A DNA stretch of 39,392 bases, taken from the NCBI GenBank assembly GCA_022703405.1, contig JAKLDT010000010.1, positions 1 through 39,392 of the forward strand, read 5' to 3'. The stretch is from Bacteroidota bacterium. GTDB lineage: Bacteria; Bacteroidota; Bacteroidia; Bacteroidales; VadinHA17. A program made the translations under genes and the position numbers. Position 1 is the first letter of the stretch; every line of letters starts with the position of its first letter. This document shows positions 16,757 through 23,703 of this stretch, piece by piece. The notes below the pieces were generated by a model. The model saw only the letters and a list, made by a program, of their open reading frames with translations. It was not told the DNA's origin and searched no databases.

Positions 16757-17161
16757 TCAATTAAGCTTTATCAGCTCGCTCTCTCCATAAGCAGTACAAT
16801 CTTTGCATTTATAATGATTTTCAATGCCCTGAATAAGCTTATAACATTTCCTGCATCGGTACCAGTCTTTGTCAAATTGATAATTTCCACCTTCTATCTC
16901 AATAGCCTTGCCTTCCACAAATGATTGTGCAATCAGTTTTAATGCTTTATTATAAATTCGGGTAAATGTAGGACGAGATACATTCATTTCTTTGGCAGCA
17001 TCATCCTGAGGTAGCATTTTATAATTTACGAGCCTAAGACTCTCGTATTCCTCATATTTCAACTTAAGGGATTCTTTTACACAGGATTGCATGCCAAAGG
17101 GCCTGAAACCCTTCATTTTTGGGGGATTGAGTATTTTCCTGCTTTTTTGAGGCCTTGCCAT
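16757..17161 (-). CDS. DUF134 (UPF0251) DNA-binding protein, copy 1
   Basis: DUF134 proteins carry a helix-turn-helix related to region 4 of sigma factors and occur next to Mrp, NifX-like and MinD genes in anaerobes. This 134-residue copy has the family start MARPQKSRKI and the block FRPFG. The putative recognition helix is MNVSRPTFTRIYNKA, at about residues 58-72. A short zinc-ribbon-like part follows with CRKC and CKDC (paired cysteines near 102-105 and 118-121). It is the last gene of a three-gene operon whose promoter carries the palindrome at 17915-17930. A longer paralogue with almost the same recognition helix lies at 29040-29615. It is a likely autoregulator (inference). Confidence 0.85.
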   Translation of the reverse strand: MARPQKSRKILNPPKMKGFRPFGMQSCVKESLKLKYEEYESLRLVNYKMLPQDDAAKEMNVSRPTFTRIYNKALKLIAQSFVEGKAIEIEGGNYQFDKDWYRCRKCYKLIQGIENHYKCKDCTAYGESELIKLN

Positions 17162-17184
17162 TCAATGGTTCTTATGCTTCAAAT

Positions 17185-17604
17185 TTAATTCTTTTTTATA
17201 GTTGTTTCATATAAATCGCAAATACCATTCTTATCTGTATCCACAAATCTTTTGCCTCCAGGAGCCAATCCACGGCCTCTTCCTGGACCAAGTCCACGAC
17301 CATATGCAGGACCTAATCCACAACCTTGTCCTTGTGCAAGTCCCTGCCTGTTGCCCGGTGCTTGTGACCATGAGCCTCCACGACCTCCTCTGAAGCCATA
17401 ACCTCTACCCCATCCATTTCCTGGTCCCCGACTGCCAGATGCCTCAAAATTATCATAAATACCGTTATTATTGGAATCACTATAAGTTCCTCTTGGAACC
17501 TGAACATTATTCTGTTGATCCTGAACGACTGACTGGTCTTGTGCTGTTGCAGGTGTTGTCAAAGCTATGAATGATAAAACCGCTATAAAAAATACTGTTT
17601 TCAT
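17185..17604 (-). CDS. Exported Gly/Arg-rich protein with two calcium-loop motifs
   Basis: I do not recognise a named family. The start MKTVFFIAVLSF at 17604 is chosen over an upstream ATG at 17616 because it gives a clean signal peptide, cleaved near ATAQD. Two loops of EF-hand or dockerin type frame the protein: DSNNNGIYDNFE near the mature N terminus and DTDKNGICDLYE near the C terminus. Between them lies a low-complexity stretch of Gly, Arg, Pro and Gln (GRG, GLGP and similar). The central GR-rich part recalls the DUF5320-like protein at 28463-28690, which is also next to a DUF134 gene. It sits 23 bases before DUF134 copy 1. A periplasmic or secreted metal-binding role is my inference. 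Confidence 0.7.
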   Translation of the reverse strand: MKTVFFIAVLSFIALTTPATAQDQSVVQDQQNNVQVPRGTYSDSNNNGIYDNFEASGSRGPGNGWGRGYGFRGGRGGSWSQAPGNRQGLAQGQGCGLGPAYGRGLGPGRGRGLAPGGKRFVDTDKNGICDLYETTIKKN

Positions 17605-17636
17605 ATTTCGAACCATTTATTATAATTGTTTGTAAT

Positions 17637-17891
17637 TCAATTATTATTTGAAGATGACATATGTTTTTTCTCTGTCCATATGCTTCTTAAATCAGGATAA
17701 ATGAGATATCCGAAAAAAATTGCAGATATAGCCAGGACTATTTTCCCTGCGACACAGAAAGGGCCACAATAAAACTCTTCACCGAGACCAAAAAGACAGG
17801 TGGAACAACCTAAAATCGTCATTAGCACGTAATCAACAAAAAGTATTACAGGCAGGATAAAAAATACTTTGAAAAATAATGATGCTTTCAT
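17637..17891 (-). CDS. Small Cys-rich membrane protein, first gene of DUF134 operon 1
   Basis: This is a hypothetical protein of 84 residues with two hydrophobic segments. The loop between them is rich in cysteine (CSTC, then YCGPFC). The ATG at 17891 is preferred over the upstream ATG at 17930. The latter lies inside the palindromic operator, upstream of the -7 element, and so would not be in the transcript. With the promoter at 17907-17938 the leader would be only about 10 bases. Paired cysteines near the membrane suggest metal or disulfide chemistry, but this is inference. The exported Gly/Arg-rich protein and DUF134 copy 1 follow on the same strand. Confidence 0.65.
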   Translation of the reverse strand: MKASLFFKVFFILPVILFVDYVLMTILGCSTCLFGLGEEFYCGPFCVAGKIVLAISAIFFGYLIYPDLRSIWTEKKHMSSSNNN

Positions 17892-17906
17892 AGCAATATA
17901 TTTTAA

Positions 17907-17938
17907 CAAAGGTAATGAACCTACGTTCATTATGCAAA
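17907..17938 (-). promoter_or_regulatory. Bacteroidota promoter of DUF134 operon 1
   Basis: On the minus strand, -33 TTTG (17938-17935) is followed after exactly 20 bases by -7 TACCTTTG (17914-17907), a perfect TAnnTTTG. The whole 32-base block matches the promoter at 29639-29670 at 27 positions. The spacer is filled by the palindrome at 17915-17930. Confidence 0.85.
17915..17930. promoter_or_regulatory. Operator palindrome ATGAAC-CTAC-GTTCAT
   Basis: Perfect 6-base arms surround a 4-base spacer, and the palindrome extends by one further matched pair (A/T) on the outside. It lies between the -33 and -7 elements, a position where a bound protein would block polymerase. Confidence 0.8.
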
Positions 17939-17971
17939 TAATGAAACATATATTTTAATGGATCAGATCAA

Positions 17972-18002
17972 AAAAAGGTGGCATTTTACTGGCCACCTTT
18001 TT
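17972..18002. terminator. Bidirectional terminator after peroxiredoxin gene
   Basis: AAAAAGGTGGC (17972-17982) is the perfect inverse complement of GCCACCTTTTT (17992-18002) across a 9-base loop. A/T tails on both sides make it usable on both strands. The peroxiredoxin gene ends 20 bases upstream on the minus strand, and the hairpin insulates it from DUF134 operon 1. Confidence 0.85.
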
Positions 18003-18021
18003 ACTTTCTTTCAGGTTTGGT

Positions 18022-18726
18022 TTATTTCTTTATTATCGTTTTCAATACTTTCTCTTTATCAAGCTTTTTGGTACAGAAGAACCAATCGTAACAATGCATT
18101 TCATCTTTCTTTTCCATACGTTCTTTTGCTACCCCACAAGAACCAGCAGTCGGTACAATAACATCGTCACCAGGTCGCCAGTCAGCGGGAAGTGCAACCG
18201 AGAATGCATCAGCAGTCTGCAAACCGATAATGACTCTGTAAAGCTCATCAAAATTACGCCCGAGACTGAGAGGATAGTAAATAATGGTACGAATGATTCC
18301 CTTTGGATCAATGAAGAATACTGCTCTAACTGCTTTTGTTGAGCTTTCCCCGGGCTGAAGCATTCCATAAGTTTTGGCTACCTCCATTGTTATATCCTCA
18401 ATTAGGGGGAATGTAACCTCAACATTCTTCATCCCTTTGTATTCTATTTTTTCCTTGATGGTACGCAACCAGGCAATATGGCTGTAGAGACCGTCTACCG
18501 ACAGGCCTACAAGTTTGCAGTTTGCTTCATTAAACTGTTTTTCCATGTTTGCAAATATCATGAACTCCGAGGTGCAAACTGGCGTAAAATCAGCAGGATG
18601 GCTAAACAGAATTACCCAGCTTCCTTTGTAATCTCCAGGGAAATTGATCTCCCCTTGTGTTGTGACAGCTTTAAAATCAGGTGCTTTTTCGCCAATTCTT
18701 GGCATCGAATAAACTTTTTCTTCCAT
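18022..18726 (-). CDS. Peroxiredoxin, Prx6/1-Cys-like archaeal type
   Basis: The enzyme should reduce hydrogen peroxide or organic peroxides. The 234-residue protein has the peroxidatic motif in HPADFTPVCTSEF with cysteine C51. Its long C-terminal domain, with the block DWRPGDDV near 182-189, is typical of Prx6-type enzymes. Further cysteines occur at C197, C212 and C218. The last two sit where the hyperthermophilic archaeal enzymes have their C-terminal cysteines, so a disulfide-forming cycle is possible. A promoter with -7 TAATTTTG lies upstream at 18772-18801, and a strong terminator follows. Its place in an iron-sulfur-rich island fits protection from peroxide. Confidence 0.9.
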   Translation of the reverse strand: MEEKVYSMPRIGEKAPDFKAVTTQGEINFPGDYKGSWVILFSHPADFTPVCTSEFMIFANMEKQFNEANCKLVGLSVDGLYSHIAWLRTIKEKIEYKGMKNVEVTFPLIEDITMEVAKTYGMLQPGESSTKAVRAVFFIDPKGIIRTIIYYPLSLGRNFDELYRVIIGLQTADAFSVALPADWRPGDDVIVPTAGSCGVAKERMEKKDEMHCYDWFFCTKKLDKEKVLKTIIKK

Positions 18727-18771
18727 AGTTAATTCCTTGTTTTGGTTATAATATATTTAATTGAATAATTT

Positions 18772-18801
18772 CAAAATTATTGGATACTCATTACCATCAA
18801 A
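18772..18801 (-). promoter_or_regulatory. Promoter of the peroxiredoxin gene
   Basis: On the minus strand, TTTG (18801-18798) and a perfect -7 TAATTTTG (18779-18772) are separated by 18 bases, slightly short of the usual 19-20. It lies 46 bases upstream of the start codon. Its spacer does not contain the ATGAAC-N4-GTTCAT palindrome. Confidence 0.6.
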
Positions 18802-18880
18802 ACACGACTAAGGGTTGTTTTAATTCTCTACTTAAAAGGATTCCTAAAATCCATATAAAAGTAATAATTATGTTTGATTT

Positions 18881-18896
18881 ATGAACGCATGTTCAT
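18881..18896. promoter_or_regulatory. Operator palindrome ATGAAC-GCAT-GTTCAT
   Basis: This is a perfect-arm copy of the palindrome found in both DUF134 promoters. It lies in the divergent region between the peroxiredoxin gene (start 18726) and the TrmO-like gene (start 19011). A TTTG sits 4 bases before it on the plus strand, but no good -7 element follows at the right distance. A weaker candidate promoter, TTTTG-N19-TGTGTTTG, is at 18948-18979. Confidence 0.65.
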
Positions 18897-19010
18897 AATA
18901 TTCCTTAGATTTACTTCGTTAATAATAAGCTGTCGGTGTGAGTAAAATTTTGTCAATCAAAAATATATTGATGTGTTTGCTGATGTGGGACTTTAATTAA
19001 GCCTGGAAAA

Positions 19011-19538
19011 ATGAAACAAATTTTCTTAATTTTATTATCCGGATATTTAATTATCCCATTAAAAGGACAGGAAACCATGAAACAGCAGATAGTTTACACA
19101 CCTGTTGGTGTTTTTCATACAGGATATACACAGGAAACCGGTGCTCCCCGCCAGGGAATCCTTGAGCCTGAGATAAAGGGATCTATAGAAATATTTCCTG
19201 AATATCGCAATGCACTTAAGTCACTGGAAATGTATGAATATATCATTGTGATCTATCATCTCGACAAGGCCGGTAAATGGAACGATATTGTCAAACCACC
19301 GGAATCTGATCCTGAAATATCTTTCGGACTTTTTGCCACACGAAGCCCGAACAGACCTAATCCTGTGGGGATAGCAACAATTAAGCTCGAGAAGATCGAA
19401 AATGGAATACTTCATGTTTCAGGGATTGATACTTTTGACGGAACTCCTGTTCTCGATATTAAGCCTTATCTGCCATCGATAGATGGTATTAAAAGTATCA
19501 AAAACGAGTCAATTGAAAAAAAACTGGGACTTCAATGA
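19011..19538 (+). CDS. TrmO/TsaA-like protein (UPF0066) with N-terminal signal-like extension
   Basis: The TrmO (YaeB/TsaA) family includes tRNA t6A37 N6-methyltransferases that use S-adenosylmethionine. Residues 25-175 match the beta-barrel domain: PVGVFHTGY, GAPRQG, a YEYIIVIYHLDKA block, and the family hallmark ATRSPNRPNPVG followed by DTFDGTPVLDIKPY. The first 23 residues (MKQIFLILLSGYLIIPLKGQ and on) look like a Bacteroidota signal peptide. An internal ATG at 19077 would give a plain cytoplasmic protein. A perfect operator palindrome lies upstream (18881) and another overlaps the stop codon (19535). I call the domain with confidence, but the cellular location and substrate are open. Confidence 0.8.
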   Translation: MKQIFLILLSGYLIIPLKGQETMKQQIVYTPVGVFHTGYTQETGAPRQGILEPEIKGSIEIFPEYRNALKSLEMYEYIIVIYHLDKAGKWNDIVKPPESDPEISFGLFATRSPNRPNPVGIATIKLEKIENGILHVSGIDTFDGTPVLDIKPYLPSIDGIKSIKNESIEKKLGLQ

Positions 19539-19550
19539 ACATTTGTTCAT
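19535..19550. promoter_or_regulatory. Operator palindrome ATGAAC-ATTT-GTTCAT
   Basis: This is a perfect-arm copy of the island's palindrome. It includes the stop codon of the TrmO-like gene and lies 37 bases before the start of the metallo-hydrolase gene. No clear Bacteroidota -33/-7 pair was seen around it. Confidence 0.6.
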
Positions 19551-19587
19551 ATCAAACAGCATAACGTAAAGGCTGATATAAAACTAT

Positions 19588-20367
19588 ATGAGAATTTCAG
19601 TATTAACAGAAAATCATGCAGGTTCTATTACTCTGGCAGAACATGGTTTATCATATCTGATTGAATCTGATAGTAAAAGAATTCTTTTTGACACGGGGCA
19701 GAGTGATATCTTTTTGAGAAATGCCGGGGTTATGAATATCAGTATGAGAAATATTGATATAGTTATTCTGAGTCATGGGCATTTCGACCACGGGAATGGA
19801 TTGGAATATTTGGAGGGAGGACGTTTAATCTGTCATCCAGGCTGCTTTGAAAGACGTTTCCGGGGAAAAGACAGATCGTACATGGGATTGAGAGATACTA
19901 AAGATGTACTGTCCCGGAAATTCGAGCTCATTACATCATCTGAACCGTATGAAATTTCAAAGAAGATATTCTTTCTGGGGGAAATCCCGCGGCTAACAGA
20001 TTTTGAATCAAATACAACTTCTTTTGTTTTTGAAAATGGTACACCTGACTATGTTTCAGATGATAGTGCAGTTGCCTTTATGTTACCTGAAGGTTTGTTT
20101 GTAGTAACCGGTTGCGGCCATTCAGGAATAGTAAATACACTTGAGTATTCAAAGAGAGTAACGGGAGTAAACAATCTATTTGGTATAATGGGAGGTTTTC
20201 ACCTGAAAGAAACAGATCTTCAGCTAAAAGAGACTATTAAATATCTTAAAACGAACAGAATCAACCATGTATATCCTTCTCACTGCACTGAACTTCCAGC
20301 ATTATCATCTTTCTATGATAATTTCAAAATCAGGAAGGTAAAGACCGGTGACATATTAGATTTCTGA
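19588..20367 (+). CDS. MBL-fold metallo-hydrolase (COG1237-like)
   Basis: The 259-residue protein has a metallo-beta-lactamase fold. The metal-binding motif HGHFDH gives H63, H65, D67 and H68. Further ligands are likely in GCGHSGI and in the late PSHCTE block. The N-terminal LTENHAG and FDTGQSD patterns match the COG1237 group, which includes enzymes related to dihydropteroate-type synthases of archaea and many uncharacterised hydrolases. No signal peptide is present. It follows the TrmO-like gene by 49 bases, and the operator palindrome at 19535-19550 lies between them. The substrate is unknown. Confidence 0.82.
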   Translation: MRISVLTENHAGSITLAEHGLSYLIESDSKRILFDTGQSDIFLRNAGVMNISMRNIDIVILSHGHFDHGNGLEYLEGGRLICHPGCFERRFRGKDRSYMGLRDTKDVLSRKFELITSSEPYEISKKIFFLGEIPRLTDFESNTTSFVFENGTPDYVSDDSAVAFMLPEGLFVVTGCGHSGIVNTLEYSKRVTGVNNLFGIMGGFHLKETDLQLKETIKYLKTNRINHVYPSHCTELPALSSFYDNFKIRKVKTGDILDF

Positions 20368-20442
20368 CAGAGTCTACGGTATCTGGTTTCTGATCTCTGC
20401 CGATGAAAATCATTTTCCGCGTCTGCAGTATAGCAATCTTAT

Positions 20443-21249
20443 TTATTTGACTTCGATCCTTGAAATTATCATTTCTGTAACCTGTTCAAATGCATTAACA
20501 ACAGTTTTGTTATTCTGGCTGAATACACTCAGTCCCTTTTCAGCAGCTGTACCTACTTCCAATACAAGTGGTATTTGTCCGAGCAAAACTGTATCAAACT
20601 CTTTCGCGAGTTTAAGTCCTCCTCCCTTGCCAAAAATGTAGTAAGTCTCATCAGGGTGTTTTTCCGGTGTAAACCATGACATATTTTCTATAATGCCAAG
20701 TATAGGGACATTAAGATCAGGGTTTTTGAACATTGATGTTGCCTTTCTTGCATCGTTCAGGGATATTTCCTGTGGTGTGGTCACTATTATTGCGCCCGCC
20801 AGTTTAAGTTTCTGAACAGTTGTAAGCTGAATATCGCTTGTCCCGGGAGGAAAATCAATGATCATATAGTCAATTTCTCCCCACTGTGTATCTTCAAAAA
20901 GCTGGGTCACAGCTTTGCCTGCCATTGGCCCCCTCCAGATCAGTGACTGACTTCGGTCAATAAAAAATCCGATTGAAATGATTTTTACGCCGTATTTGAT
21001 AACCGGGAAGATCATCTCTTTATCACCAAGGGCAGTTACATCAGGTTTTACATCCTCAATTCCGAACATTTTTGGTATTGACGGACCAAAAATATCCGCA
21101 TCAACCAGTGCCGTACTTAATCCGTTTCTTGCTAATGCAATCGCCAGGTTGGCGGCAACAGTTGATTTTCCCACTCCACCCTTACCCGAAGCCACTACAA
21201 TAATATTCTTTACGCCTTCCATAGGAAGTTTCTCAAATAGATCACTCAT
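20443..21249 (-). CDS. mrp: Mrp/NBP35-type P-loop ATPase
   Basis: Mrp proteins bind and transfer iron-sulfur clusters to apoproteins using a deviant Walker motif. Here GKGGVGKST lies at residues 22-30, followed by DADIFGPSIP and DFPPGTSDIQL, both diagnostic for Mrp. The usual CxxC that binds the cluster at the dimer interface is absent: where many family members have CPHC, this one reads FTPEKHPDETYYIFGKGG. There is also no N-terminal DUF59 domain. It is the last gene of the large minus-strand operon, 2 bases after the MinD-like gene. The partners suggest delivery of clusters, or of a related metal cofactor, within the ORP-like set. Confidence 0.9.
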   Translation of the reverse strand: MSDLFEKLPMEGVKNIIVVASGKGGVGKSTVAANLAIALARNGLSTALVDADIFGPSIPKMFGIEDVKPDVTALGDKEMIFPVIKYGVKIISIGFFIDRSQSLIWRGPMAGKAVTQLFEDTQWGEIDYMIIDFPPGTSDIQLTTVQKLKLAGAIIVTTPQEISLNDARKATSMFKNPDLNVPILGIIENMSWFTPEKHPDETYYIFGKGGGLKLAKEFDTVLLGQIPLVLEVGTAAEKGLSVFSQNNKTVVNAFEQVTEMIISRIEVK

Positions 21250-21251
21250 AA

Positions 21252-22121
21252 TTATTTATCATTTATTGTTTCGTTCCAAATTCTTTTTAATTCCATGCTT
21301 ATGACATTTGTTTTATCAAATTCTATTATTGTTTTACCCTGAACCATTGCTTCCACCATTTTTTTATCAAAGGGTATTAATCCTGCTACTTTTATTCCGT
21401 TTTGATTGCACCATTCATGGATCTGATCAGTCATTTCAGCATTAAGATCCCATTTATTTATAATTACGGAGGGTTTTCGATCCGATTTCAGGACTATTTC
21501 CGCTGCCCTCTTCAGGTCGTGTAATCCTGAAATAGTCGGTTCGGTCACAATTATTACTTTGTCGACACCGGTTATTGTTGAGATAACTGGACATCCTATA
21601 CCTGGAGGACCATCCAGTATTACAGTACCGAGATCAAACTTCTCAGAAACCTGTTTTGTCTTTTCTCTAACCATATTTACCAGTTTGCCGCTGTTCTCCT
21701 CACCAGGAGCAAGGCGACCATACACCAGCCTTCCATTTTTGAAAGAACCAGAGTATAATCTGCTTTTATCATTAGGAACCATTTTAATGGCATTTTCAGG
21801 GCATATCCTTGAGCAGAGAAAACAGCCGTCACATGATATCTCATCTATAATCACCCTGTTGTTCTGAGATGAGATTGCATCAAACCTGCAATAGTTTAAA
21901 CAAAGACCGCATCCGGAACATTTTTCATAATTTATTACAGCTTTGTAACCTGATATGAACGATTCTTCTTCTTCATCCGAAGGCTTAAAAAGCAGGTATA
22001 GATTTGCAGCATCCACATCACAGTCGGCAATTACGACTTCCCCATTTAATGTGGCAAATGCAGCGCTTATGCTCGATTTACCAGTTCCTCCTTTACCGCT
22101 GATAACTGCTATCTGCTTCAT
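21252..22121 (-). CDS. MinD-family ATPase with ferredoxin insert, copy 1
   Basis: This is a P-loop ATPase of the MinD/ParA group with an embedded 2x[4Fe-4S] ferredoxin domain. From the start MKQIAVISGKGGTGKSS the deviant Walker A is at about 9-16. Two cluster motifs follow near residues 70-110: CSGCGLCLNYC and CDGCFLCSRIC. ILDGPPGIGCPV and IIVTEPTISGLHDL are the later ATPase motifs. I chose the ATG at 22121 because it gives the 4-base ATGA overlap with the upstream gene; a start at 22160 would overlap it much further. Such pairs are found in ORP clusters of anaerobes, where they form a complex with NifX-like proteins. Confidence 0.88.
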   Translation of the reverse strand: MKQIAVISGKGGTGKSSISAAFATLNGEVVIADCDVDAANLYLLFKPSDEEEESFISGYKAVINYEKCSGCGLCLNYCRFDAISSQNNRVIIDEISCDGCFLCSRICPENAIKMVPNDKSRLYSGSFKNGRLVYGRLAPGEENSGKLVNMVREKTKQVSEKFDLGTVILDGPPGIGCPVISTITGVDKVIIVTEPTISGLHDLKRAAEIVLKSDRKPSVIINKWDLNAEMTDQIHEWCNQNGIKVAGLIPFDKKMVEAMVQGKTIIEFDKTNVISMELKRIWNETINDK

Positions 22122-22996
22122 TTCATCAAAACTTCGTCGTTTAATTCCTGCTTTATCCAATTACAAATGTTATAAAACTGAATCTCATAGTTCTTGTCAG
22201 AATCAGCAATAAGCCTTCCCTCAGAATAAATGTGGGCTATTTCCTGACTAAAAGGGACCTCTGCTAATATTGCTATATTATTATTTTTCAGCCATTTATA
22301 AATATCTTTATTGCCAAGGCCTGCACGATTAATAATGACTCCGAATGGTTTATCAATTTTTTTTAAGGTGTCAATGCTTTGTTTCAGATCACTTAAGCCA
22401 AATGGAGTAGGCTCAGTCACAAGAATTACATAGTCGGAAGCTGATACCGTTTGAATAAAAGGACATGCTGTTCCGGGGGGAGAATCAAGAATTGCAATTT
22501 CGGCCTTGTCGTTGATTTGTTTTATAGCAGCTTTTAAAACGGGAACTGGTGACATTACACCGACATTCATTCTTGCTTCGATGAGTACAGGCTTGTCATT
22601 GACTGAATAAAATTTAACAATACCCAATGAAACCGGTTTTTCTGTAATAGCGTCATATCTGCATGCAACACTGCATGCTCCACACCCATGACAAAGATCT
22701 TCTATTACATTTATTATTTTCATGGGAGGCAGGATGAATATCGCATTGAAATTGCAGTATTCGTGGCATTTCCCGCAAAAGGTACAGGAATCAGCGTTTA
22801 TGACCGGTACCAGTTTTGTTACTTCAAATGAACCGGTCTGTCTGGTTTTAAAAAAGGCGGCAGCATTTGGCGCTTCTGCATCGCAGTCAACCAGAATTGC
22901 ATCTACATTATTCTGCATGAGAGAATGAAAAATATTTGTTGCAACAAATGTTTTACCGGTTCCCCCTTTACCACTGGCTATGGCAATTTTAATCAT
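22118..22996 (-). CDS. MinD-family ATPase with ferredoxin insert, copy 2
   Basis: This protein of 292 residues has the same design as its downstream neighbour. Walker A is GKGGTGKTF near residues 9-17. The ferredoxin motifs are CTFCGKCHEYC and CHGCGACSVAC, and the later blocks are ILDSPPGTACPF and LVTEPTPFGLSDL. Sequence similarity between the two copies is clear but moderate, so the duplication is old, and the pair probably acts as a heterodimer. It overlaps the CGGC gene upstream by 8 bases and the next MinD gene by 4, which indicates translational coupling. Confidence 0.88.
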   Translation of the reverse strand: MIKIAIASGKGGTGKTFVATNIFHSLMQNNVDAILVDCDAEAPNAAAFFKTRQTGSFEVTKLVPVINADSCTFCGKCHEYCNFNAIFILPPMKIINVIEDLCHGCGACSVACRYDAITEKPVSLGIVKFYSVNDKPVLIEARMNVGVMSPVPVLKAAIKQINDKAEIAILDSPPGTACPFIQTVSASDYVILVTEPTPFGLSDLKQSIDTLKKIDKPFGVIINRAGLGNKDIYKWLKNNNIAILAEVPFSQEIAHIYSEGRLIADSDKNYEIQFYNICNWIKQELNDEVLMK

Positions 22997-23432
22997 AATT
23001 AAAGCGGGTTAATTCATCAGTAAGGGTGGGTTTAACAGATTCTGAAAGAAATTCACTGTGCCATGTATCCAGGTTTTTATGTGTGAGATAGTATTTCTGG
23101 GGAATGGGATGTGTTCCGTAAATTACTTTCATTCCATATTTCTCTTCTATGAAGTTCTTAAAATGCTCCATATAAGGACAGGGCGGATAACCCACAAGGA
23201 ATCCGGTTGCAAAATGGATATGAGTTATTCCGTTCTTTTTCATTTCTTCAGGAGCATATTCTATATTGCCTCCAGGACAGCCTCCACATGTTGTGAATCC
23301 TGCTATTTCTATCTCACAATTTCTGTAAATGGAGAATGCGCCTTCCCTGTTAGCAGCTGATCTGAAGCATTTTCCGCCAGAACAAGTGTTGTATCTGTCA
23401 CAGATAAAAATTCCTATTTTGATTTTCTCCAT
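22989..23432 (-). CDS. CGGC domain-containing protein
   Basis: The CGGC domain (Pfam PF08821) is a small putative metal-binding domain named for the CGGC motif. Here TTCGGCPGG lies at residues 47-55, with further cysteines at C11, C17, C22 and C39. GIFICDRYNTC at the N terminus and GYPPCPYMEHF near residue 80 match the usual layout. The 147-residue length fits a single domain plus a short tail. Function in the family is unknown; binding of a metal or a cluster is inferred from the cysteines. It is encoded directly before the two MinD ATPases in the same operon. Confidence 0.85.
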   Translation of the reverse strand: MEKIKIGIFICDRYNTCSGGKCFRSAANREGAFSIYRNCEIEIAGFTTCGGCPGGNIEYAPEEMKKNGITHIHFATGFLVGYPPCPYMEHFKNFIEEKYGMKVIYGTHPIPQKYYLTHKNLDTWHSEFLSESVKPTLTDELTRFNYD

Positions 23433-23439
23433 AATTCAA

Positions 23440-23703
23440 TTATTTACCAGTTAGCTCTTTCAGTGTATCTGATATTCTCTTTGGTGGAAAACAGGCCTTG
23501 CCTGTGCTCTTTCTGACAGAAGCATTTATTACAGGTAAAATAACATCCTCTTCTTCTATCTCATTGTAGGGTATTCCAATGCTCCTGAAAAGCTCCCAGC
23601 GGGCTGTTTCATAATATTTAAAATAGTTTGAGTGATGCATAAAACCAATCTTGTCAGTATCAGAATAAGATACCCTAAAAGCTGTTTCATTGGTAATCAT
23701 CAT
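23440..23703 (-). CDS. Acyl-CoA thioesterase (4HBT) remnant with internal deletion
   Basis: Residues 1-62 match the start of 4-hydroxybenzoyl-CoA-type thioesterases: FRVSYSDTDKIGFMHHSNYF with the catalytic-type aspartate at 15 or 17, then YYETARWELFRSIG. The text then jumps to STGKACFPPKRISDTLKEL, which looks like the end of the same family. About 50 residues of the central hot-dog sheet are missing, yet the frame is kept. The whole product is 87 residues where about 135 is normal. The junction lies near base 23517. It overlaps the flavoprotein gene by 3 or 4 bases. I regard it as a decaying gene or a small remodelled protein. Confidence 0.65.
   Translation of the reverse strand: MMITNETAFRVSYSDTDKIGFMHHSNYFKYYETARWELFRSIGIPYNEIEEEDVILPVINASVRKSTGKACFPPKRISDTLKELTGK

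Noticed and set aside
20368-20442. Terminator between the metallo-hydrolase and mrp genes
   Set aside because: The only palindrome (GAAAAT-C-ATTTTC) has a one-base loop and no T tract, so it cannot form a stable terminator hairpin.
22122-22160. Upstream start for the first MinD-like ATPase
   Set aside because: It adds residues before the otherwise N-terminal P-loop and overlaps the preceding gene by 43 bases. The ATG at 22121 gives the common ATGA overlap.
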